A stretch of 64,000 bases of DNA from Heliopora coerulea. Taxonomy: Eukaryota; Cnidaria; Anthozoa; Scleralcyonacea; Helioporidae. Both the position numbers and the translations under genes were made by a program. The stretch is taken from assembly GCA_030142905.1 (NCBI GenBank), contig JASJOG010000115.1:315001-379000 (forward strand), in the 5' to 3' direction. Under the pieces are notes generated by a model. That model saw only the letters and a program-made list of their open reading frames with translations. It made no database searches and had not been told where the DNA came from. Shown one piece after another: positions 11,001 through 20,324 of this stretch (positions are counted from its first letter, which is position 1; each line of letters opens with the position of its first letter).

Positions 11001-14000
11001 CTTACAAGCAGTGTGAGTCCAACAACTGGACAAGGGATTGTCATTGCAACTCAGGACACTTCAACCATTGTGCCTACGATAACTGCCTCAGGACTGACAA
11101 GCAGTGTGAGTCCAACAACTGGATCAGGGATTGTCGTTGCAACCCAGGACACTTCAACCATTGTGCCTACGATAACTGCCTCAGGACTTACAAGCAGTGT
11201 GAGTCCAACAACTGGACCAAGGATTGTCATTGCAACTCAGGACACTTCGACCATTGTACCTAGGATAACTACTTCAGGACTTACAAGCAGTGTGAGTCCA
11301 ACAACTGGACAAGGGATTGTCGTTGCAACCCAGGACACTTCAACCATTGTGCCTACGATAACTGCCTCAGGACTTACAAGCAGTGTGAGTCCAACAACTG
11401 GACAAGGGATTGTCGTTGCAACCCAGGACACTTCAACCATTGTGCCTACGATAACTGCCTCAGGACTGACAAGCAGTATGAGTCCAACAACTGGACAAGG
11501 GATTGTCGTTCCAACCCAGGACACTTCAACCATTGTGCCTAGGATAACTGCCTCAGGACTGACAAGCAGTGTGAGTCCAACAACTGGACAAGGGATTGTC
11601 GTTCCAACCCAGAACACTTCAACCATTGTGCCTAGGATAACTACCTCAGGACTTACAAGCAGTGTGAGTCCAACAACTGGACAAGGGATTGTCATTGCAA
11701 CTCAGGACACTTCAACCATTGTGCCTACGATAACTGCCTCAGGACTGACAAGCAGTGTGAGTCCAACAACTGGATCAGGGATTGTCGTTGCAACCCAGGA
11801 CACTTCAACCATTGTGCCTACGATAACTGCCTCAGGACTTACAAGCAGTGTGAGTCCAACAACTGGACCAAGGATTGTCATTGCAACTCAGGACACTTCG
11901 ACCATTGTACCTAGGATAACTACTTCAGGACTTACAAGCAGTGTGAGTCCAACAACTGGACAAGGGATTGTCGTTGCAACCCAGGACACTTCAACCATTG
12001 TGCCTAGGATAACTACTTCAGGACTTACAAGCAGTGTGAGTCCAACAACTGGACAAGGGATTGTCGTTGCAACCCAGGACACTTCAACCATTGTGCCTAC
12101 GATAACTGCCTCAGGACTGACAAGCAGCGTGAGTCCAACAACTGGACAAGGGATTGTCGTTGCAACCCAGGACACTTCAACCATTGTGCCTAGGATAACT
12201 GCCTCAGGACTTACAAGCAGTGTGAGTCCAACAACTGGACAAGGGATTGTCGTTCCAACCCAGGACACTTCAACCATTGTGCCTACGATAACTGCCTCAG
12301 GACTGACAAGCAGTATGAGTCCAACAACTGGACAAGGGATTGTCGTTCCAACCCAGGACACTTCAACCATTGTGCCTAGGATAACTACCTCAGGACTTAC
12401 CAGCAGTGTGAGTCCAACAACTGGACAAGGGATTGTCGTTCCAACCCAGGACACTTCAACCATTGTGCCTACGATAACTGCCTCAGGACTGACAAGCAGT
12501 GTGGGTCCAACAACTGGACAAGGGATTGTCGTTGCAACCCAGGACACTTCAACCATTGTGCCTATGATAACTGCCTCAGGACTGACAAGCAGTGTGAGTC
12601 CAACAACTGGACCAGAGATTGGCAATACAACCCAAAACACGTCGACCAGTTTGCCTACGTTAACTACCACAGGATTGACAAGCAGTGTGAGCCCAACAAT
12701 TGGACCAGAGATTGGCAATACAACCCAAAACACGTCAACCATTGTGCCTACGTTAACTACCACAAGATTGACAAGCAGTGTGAGTCAAACAACTGGACCA
12801 GGGATTAGCGTTACAACCCAAAACAAGTCAACCATTGTGACTACGTTAACTACCAAAGGATTGACAAGCAGTGTGAGTACAACAACTGGACCAGGGATTG
12901 GCAATACAACCCAAAACACATCGACCAGTGTGACTACGTTAACTACCACAGGATTGACAAGCAGTGTGAGTCCAACAATTGGACCAGAGATTGGCAGTAC
13001 AACCCAAAACACGTCAACCATTGTGCCTACGTTAACTACCACAGGATTGACAAGCAGTGTGAGCCCAACAATTGGACCAGAGATTGGCAGTACAACCCAA
13101 AACACGTCAACCATTGTGCCTACGTTAACTACCACAGGATTGACAAGCAGTGTGAGTCCACCAACAAAGCCTACTAGCACCCCAACCACTAACAGGTCAA
13201 TCACATACTATAAATACACCATGGAACTTACAATAACAAGTATCACAGAATCTGAAGTTGAAGACAAGCAAGAGTTCGAAATACTAAATCTTTTAATCAC
13301 CAAATGTACGAAGGAAAATGTTCAGGAAAATTCCATATACTATCGAACATTCCAGAGCTACATGCAGGGAGAAATTTGTGAACTGTATAAGTCAGAAACT
13401 GAATACTGTTTTGTTTCTATAACAAATCTGAAATGTGGTAGTCTCATTTCAGAATCGTCTGTTACATTTGGAGTGGATTCTTTGAAATCCAACAACATCA
13501 CCAGCGGTACAGGATTAGCAATCGTAAAACAAAGGGTTCAGAAAGGAAAACTTGGGGCATTTGTTCCTAATAAATCCTCATTCCAATCTGAATTTGAAGG
13601 CAAAACAAACAAGCCAGAAACAACGAAAGCTCCAACGGTGAAACCTGGTGTTTATATTATCGTCACGATGAGTTACACTTGGAGGGACTTTTGTGGTGTT
13701 GTGGAGGAGCATTTCAAAGAACGTATTGCCGAAAGGTCGTATAATGACAAGGGAGAGAAGTTAAAACCGACTAATATTGTTATTATTAATCGCGATAAAA
13801 ATTGCGCTAATCCTGTGAAAGATGATCATGAAGAAATCAAAGTTTGGTTCATCGTAACTGGGGAAAGACAGGATGATTTAACTATTCAAGTTGGAAATGA
13901 CTTGATGGATTTGGTGAATTCCAAAGAGACAAGTAAATTAGGAAACCTATTCTTAAATAAGGTAAATATCTTTATACGAACAATGACCATAAAAATATGA

Positions 14001-16771
14001 TAAAACTAGTCAGGTAAAATACAAGCTTGACAAAAAAGTTGATTGTTGGCTACACTCGCTCTACATCGATATTTCCATCACCAACAAGTTAATTCTTTAA
14101 TTTTACTACGTGACCCTATCAGCTACCTAAGCTGTTCTCCCTACAGGTCAGAAAAGGCCACCACTCATGGGTCCATTGTTACTACAGGAGGAAACCGGAG
14201 TACCTGGAGAAAACCTGCAGTGCTTGGTAGAGTCAAACTAGACAACACCGTTCTCACAAGTTATAGTTGAGACGTGTAGTTTCCTTATTGACACTGAAAA
14301 CACCTCTTTAGAACTATGCCTATTTGCCTACATTATAGGGAAACACAAGGGGGTCTTGTCACGAGTTCACGAGAAAAACTCCATTTTTTCTAAGGAAGGC
14401 GCCCTCAGTCTTGATACATCATGGTGCCGACGACCTCGACTTTAGGTGCCTTGCCTGCGAATATTTTTCCTACGTCACAGCCTGCCAGATTATGCAGGAA
14501 ATTTAGCATGGTATGGATTTGCATAATTAACTAGAAGACCTGTTGATGTACGGACTGGAGGGAGTTTTGATTAGTTCACGAGTTTGATGAAAAAGTCTCC
14601 TAATTTTTTCGTAAAAATTTACAACTTTCATAAGAAGCTTACGCCGGAAAATACCTTTCTTCCAAGATATCGCCATTTTTACTGTCGCCATCTAGTATAC
14701 AACATCTGGGCAGTCCTTGATTGATTACAACTTTCATGTGATATATCGCAACGCGAGAGGCATGGGAAGGGTACAAATCATAAAGAAACATTTCTGCGGT
14801 CTATGTGCCTATGAGCTCTGTCGTTTGTATTAGGCTTGTAGCATTAACCATTTAGTAACAACTAGATCAACAGAGAAGATTAACTCAGTTTATAATTTTT
14901 AACAGTTGAAAATCTTAAGAATATTTTCATCTGCGAACAGATAACCAAGGTAGAATTTGGTGGTGAAAATCGTCCACGGACGTCAGAAATGTCAGATACC
15001 GATAAAATATGGCTGGCCGTTGGCATAATTTTGGGCGTTATTCTTGTTCTTCTATTCTTTTATGTGGTAAGGTTTCTCTCTATTTCTTTTTATTTCTTCA
15101 AAAACCCAAGATATACAAACACATTTTAAGTGAACATTTTCTCCTCACCTCCACATCGCCATTTCTCATCATCCAAAACGTTTGTGGGTGTGAATATAAA
15201 TGCGGGTAAGGGTGTAGGTGTGAGTTATCGTGTCGATGTGGGTGCAAGTATGAGTGTGGGTGTAAGTTATAGTGTTGGTGAGGGTGTAGGTGTGAGTTAG
15301 CGTGTTCGTGTAGATGTGGGTGTAGCTGTAGGAGTGGACGTAGGAGTAAGTGTGGGTGTAGATCTGGGTTTAGTTATGGGTTCGGATGTAGGTTTGGTTG
15401 TTGGTGTGGCTGCAAATGAGTGTAAGTGTGTTTCGGTATGGGTAAAGATGTGGGTGTGGGTATAAGTGTGTTCTTATTTGAAGGTGTGGATGTAGGTGTG
15501 AATATGGGTGAAGGTATGGATGTAGATGTAGATTTAGGCTTGGGTATAGGTGTCGTTTTGGGTCTGGGTGTGGTGTGGGTGTAGATGTGGATATAGATGT
15601 GAGTGTGAGTGTTAGTGTTGGTGTGGACATAGATTTGGTTATGGATTTAAATATGCACGCAGATATGATTGTGCAAGTGGATATATAAAGATGTATATAC
15701 AACTGTTGTCAGGCAAACGGACTGATTTTAATGATTTAATTTTAAGTGTTGCTGTCGTCAAACTACAAAGGAAAATGATGCTGAACGTGGAACGAATTAT
15801 TACGTCATGGACCAACTGGACGCCGAGAAAAAGGTCGACTCTGTATTGGTGAACGAAGGCTTTGACGAACATGAAGGAGGACATGCGCCGGTAGATCACC
15901 ATAATATAGAGAGCAGTGAAAATTATTGATAGAATAATGACTGATTTTTTTATTGATGCGATATATGTCGTGCTTCTAGCTTTCACAGGGGACTTCAAGC
16001 CTTAAAGATACTCCAGAAAATGGGAACAAACCTGTCACCAACAGCAGCAATGAAGAGGTTTTAGCCCTACGTCTAGATCACGAATCCAAGCTAGCACCTC
16101 TGGGAGAGGGGGAAGAAACCGATGATGAGCTGGGTATGACTGTACCAGACGTTGCTATCGAGCCTGACATAGGAGAACAAAACAAAGGTTCAACACTTCC
16201 TGGAGCAGTTCTTGTCTTCCCGCCAGATGCTTCACACATGGCAATAGAAGATCTCCAGAAGTTTCTCGAACAAAGTGGAAATGAAAGTCAGAAGAATAAA
16301 GAATACGAGGTTAAAATTCACCTGTATTGCATTATTTTAAATCGATTCATTTAAAAACTCTTCGTCTGATAATCCTCCATCCTCTCCATTCCAAACAGCA
16401 GTAGCACTTATCTTGTCCCCTGTAGCGAGATAATTCGTTACGCTCATCCTCAAGTAAGCAACGGAGCAAGTAAGGATAAAACAACTTCCGCTTCAGTTTT
16501 TGAACAAATCAACAAACGAAAAGAAACGAAAATTTAGAAATGCGATAAAAAAGCAGTCTGTGGATCAGTTTCTTGAAACAAATGGCCATAGACCCCGACT
16601 GGATACTGACCATAATTGAAATAAGACATTCGTGGTATAAATTTGGTCAAAATTTAGCCAAACGGAAAGCACATGTGAAAGTTTTGACCCTCTACCCAAA
16701 ATATGTTGGCGAATCCCCATCATGTGCAACCATTTCCGTTCCTTCCAAAACGCTAACGTACTATATATATA

Positions 16772-16830
<59 letters not shown>

Positions 16831-16926
16831 GGCCCTTCACCATGATAGTTATAAAGACGTGATAAAAACGAAAGTTGAAACGTCAAATATGATGTAGTTC
16901 TTTATTAAATTATATATATATATATA

Positions 16927-16961
<35 letters not shown>

Positions 16962-19696
16962 GCGTGTGCGTGTGTTACATATATAATATATATATTTATT
17001 ATATACGTAACGTTCTTAAACTATGTCATTCAAACTGATTTCGACATGTTTTCCGCTTTAAGGACTTAGATCAAAGCATGACTCCTACAGATTATTATCC
17101 TAGCGACACCATGGAGAGAAACAGATCAACCGCTCTTGTCCCAAGTAAGAACGAACTAATCATGGCTGGAAATACCACAAAAAAACTTTCTCATATTAAT
17201 AATGCTTTTCAGATCCAGAAACAAGAGTAAAGCTTCCTGGAGAAAATAACTACATTAATGCAAATTTCGTGAAGGTAAAAATCTCGAATAATGTTTTAAT
17301 TTACCAAAAAGTGCAACTGCTACGTTATAGTGAGGCATTTCTGTAATATATGCAAAGTTCTCATGTTTCTATGAACGTAATCAAAGAAGGCTACGTTCGG
17401 AAGAGACAGATGGCATCAAAGGCGGTCAAATTCAAAGATTTTTGAAGTACTCAGATTTAGTGTTAAACTAACGAAGATGCATCAAAGAAACACCTTGGAA
17501 AGTTGAAGATTTCCAAATTTTTGTTGCAATTATCAAGCTTATCGGAGTTGTTTGAATCATGAATGTTAGATCTTTGACGTCATGGTGGGTGAGTTGTAGA
17601 TGTGTTTCATCTACTAACCTTGAAACCTGTGGTTTTCGAAGATAAAACTAAAAAAAACTTGTTCGTTTTAAAACGCAGATGCCTGCTATCTGCTCGAAGA
17701 AAAACATAATGCAAAAACTGGGATCACCAAGTATGACATCACAATTTCTAGATTTTCTTTAAATGGTGACCGAGGGTAAAGAAATTAAATTGAAAAGAAT
17801 AACGTGGTGAGAAATAAAAAATAAAAGTATGAATAATTAAAAAACACATTAGTGGACTGGAATTATTTAGAAGTGGTAAATTACCTAATATATGCTCATG
17901 CGTTACCAACCAACTGTTCAATCGTATTTTAATATGTATGTCGTAAATTATTTTGGAAAGTTAACCAGCAGTTAGTTGAACAAATTTGATACTGAAATCA
18001 CTTAATACTTTCACTAATAACTTTGGTAGCATGTAGTTTCGTTGTTCCACTACATAAAAAAAGAGCAATTTTTCCTGCTTAGGACCACCATGGAAAGAAC
18101 AGTTTCATCGTAACACAACACCCTCTCTCGAATACCATGAGAGATTTCTGGACTGTGGTTTGGGACCAAAATGTTTCCGTCATTATAATGGTGAACGACC
18201 AAGAGAAGGATCTGGTAGGTTTTAAAAGATGTCTTCGCTAACTCTACATCCAGGCAGACACAACATGGCTGCCATAGGCTTACCTTCGCGGCTTTGCGTG
18301 AATGTCTGAAGCTTTTCGTTGTTCTCATATCTTGGATGTAAATTCCAACAAAAGAACAAAAAGAGCTTTGACTTTTAATTAATGAAACCGCCCTCAATTA
18401 GCAAATTGCTAAGAAAAGCTTTCTGAGCTTTTAACAGGAAGTCAAACTATCTGCTGATTTGAAAATCTGATAAAATCTACATTATGTTTTAAAGACAGGA
18501 CTTGCACGCTCTCTCCTGTCCCTCAACTTCACCAAGAGTTGTAAGACTTCTATTTTATTTTTCAGGAAAACTATCATAATTATTGGTTGGACCACAAAAA
18601 TTCACTTACTATATATGGACACATGCAAGTTAAAACGGAGAACATGGAATCCATGCCAAGTTATAACCTTACAAAGTTTGTTTTGCAGAACAATCAGGTT
18701 AGTATCCATTCATCATAACTGTTATGAGCGTGTTCTGTATTTAATACTGGTTTATAATAATTATATGCCTTGATATATGAACTGACAGTCTGCTAGTCTC
18801 AATATATCACAATATTTCGCTCATGATTGGTTGGTTTGTTTTCTAGGAACGTGACGTAACTAGGACTGTAAGCCACTTCCGCTTCACTAGTTGGTCAGAT
18901 GCTGGGATTCCGGATCCGAATCAGTTCGCAGAATTTGTGCGACGTGTTGAGAAGACCAGATTGGAAAATCCTAAGTCACCTATGGTGGTCCACTGCAGGT
19001 GCCTGTCGTATACAGCTAGGGACTTAAATTGGGATTATGTCAGTTTAACACCTTTTTAACCTTAATTTATAGTGAGGGTCAAGGATACACCGGCGTTGCG
19101 ATTGCAGCTGATATTGGGCTTCGAGTTTACGAAGAGAGCGGCAGAAAGTCAATGATAAGTGTCTTTGATTGTGTGGAGAAAATGCGTAAAGATAGAAATG
19201 GCATCGTTTGTACGAAAGAATTGTACAATTTAATATTCAAAGTAAGTTAAAAACTATAGATTCACACCATTAATAAAATAAAGACCCACTGTGTTTATGT
19301 AAATTTATTTCTGAAGTTGTCATAGGGCTTGAAAGAAGACGTTAGAGTTTATTAAATATTATTTTCTTGTGATTCTGGTACGTTCCATTCCATCAACGGA
19401 TATCAATCGAAGATAATGTTCGACTGTCATATTCACTTTACGATTATGTTTTCCCTCCAGGTGAACCTCTGGCCAAACTGCTCTTCTAACTTAATTTCCT
19501 CATACTCTTTCAGATATTCCACCAGTATAACAATTTCTTAATTTGTTCATGTATATATATATATTGCGAATAAAATGAAGAGAGACAGAGAAACTTCTCA
19601 CTGGTTCATAAAAAAATTTTTACTAAAAAGACGTTTCAGATATTCGCCCTTCATCATATATGTTTGTACGTATGTGTGTGTAAGGTATATGTACAG

Positions 19697-19737
<41 letters not shown>

Positions 19738-20282
19738 CAATGATGAGTACCACGAAGGTTACAGCGTTGATATGAAAATATAGAGCGCTCAATACCGTTG
19801 CTGGTAGAGCGAATAAGTAAATACGAAAGACAAGTGACAGCAAAATTTTTGTCTTTCGTATTTACTTATATATATATATATATACACACATTTTTTTTTG
19901 TAAGGAGCACCTTTATAAGGAACTTGAGACTGAGATTTGCCGAAAAATTAAGGAACTCTTAAGGAACTGCTCAGGCTGAGATCTAGAATCAAGGAATACC
20001 AAGGAACTAAGAAACAGTAAAGTCAACTGAAAGTTTTTTTCTTTGTCATGACTAAAGATTCAAAAAGAAAAATAAACAGAAGACTTCGTCAGAAAATAAC
20101 TTTCGTACAAAAATCGAGCTATAAAGTCAAAACAATGTCAACAATGGAATTTTTAGCATTTATTATCGAAAAAACCTCTTTAAAAATAAGGAACAATTTA
20201 AGGAACTGTGAACCTCAAACTCTCCAAAAAATAAGGATCCTCAGCCTCAAATCCAGATTAAGGTTTCTTACAAAAAAAAACT

Positions 20283-20324
<42 letters not shown>

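Larger units (their letters stand above)
16310..17062 (+). other. Intron 5 of the receptor gene
   Basis: Contains a TA microsatellite (16761-16829), a GAAACGTC tail-like motif (about 16859-16884) and a compound TA/TG/TA microsatellite (16909-17008). Open frames rich in Tyr-Ile across here are microsatellite translations, not genes. Confidence 0.75.

Noticed and set aside
9461..13204. Six long antisense open frames (90-291 codons) of MTIPCPVVGLTLLVSPE type
   Set aside because: They are the complement of the 93-bp coding repeat. A period divisible by three keeps an antisense frame open in every unit; there are no splice sites and the sense strand is clearly the coding one.
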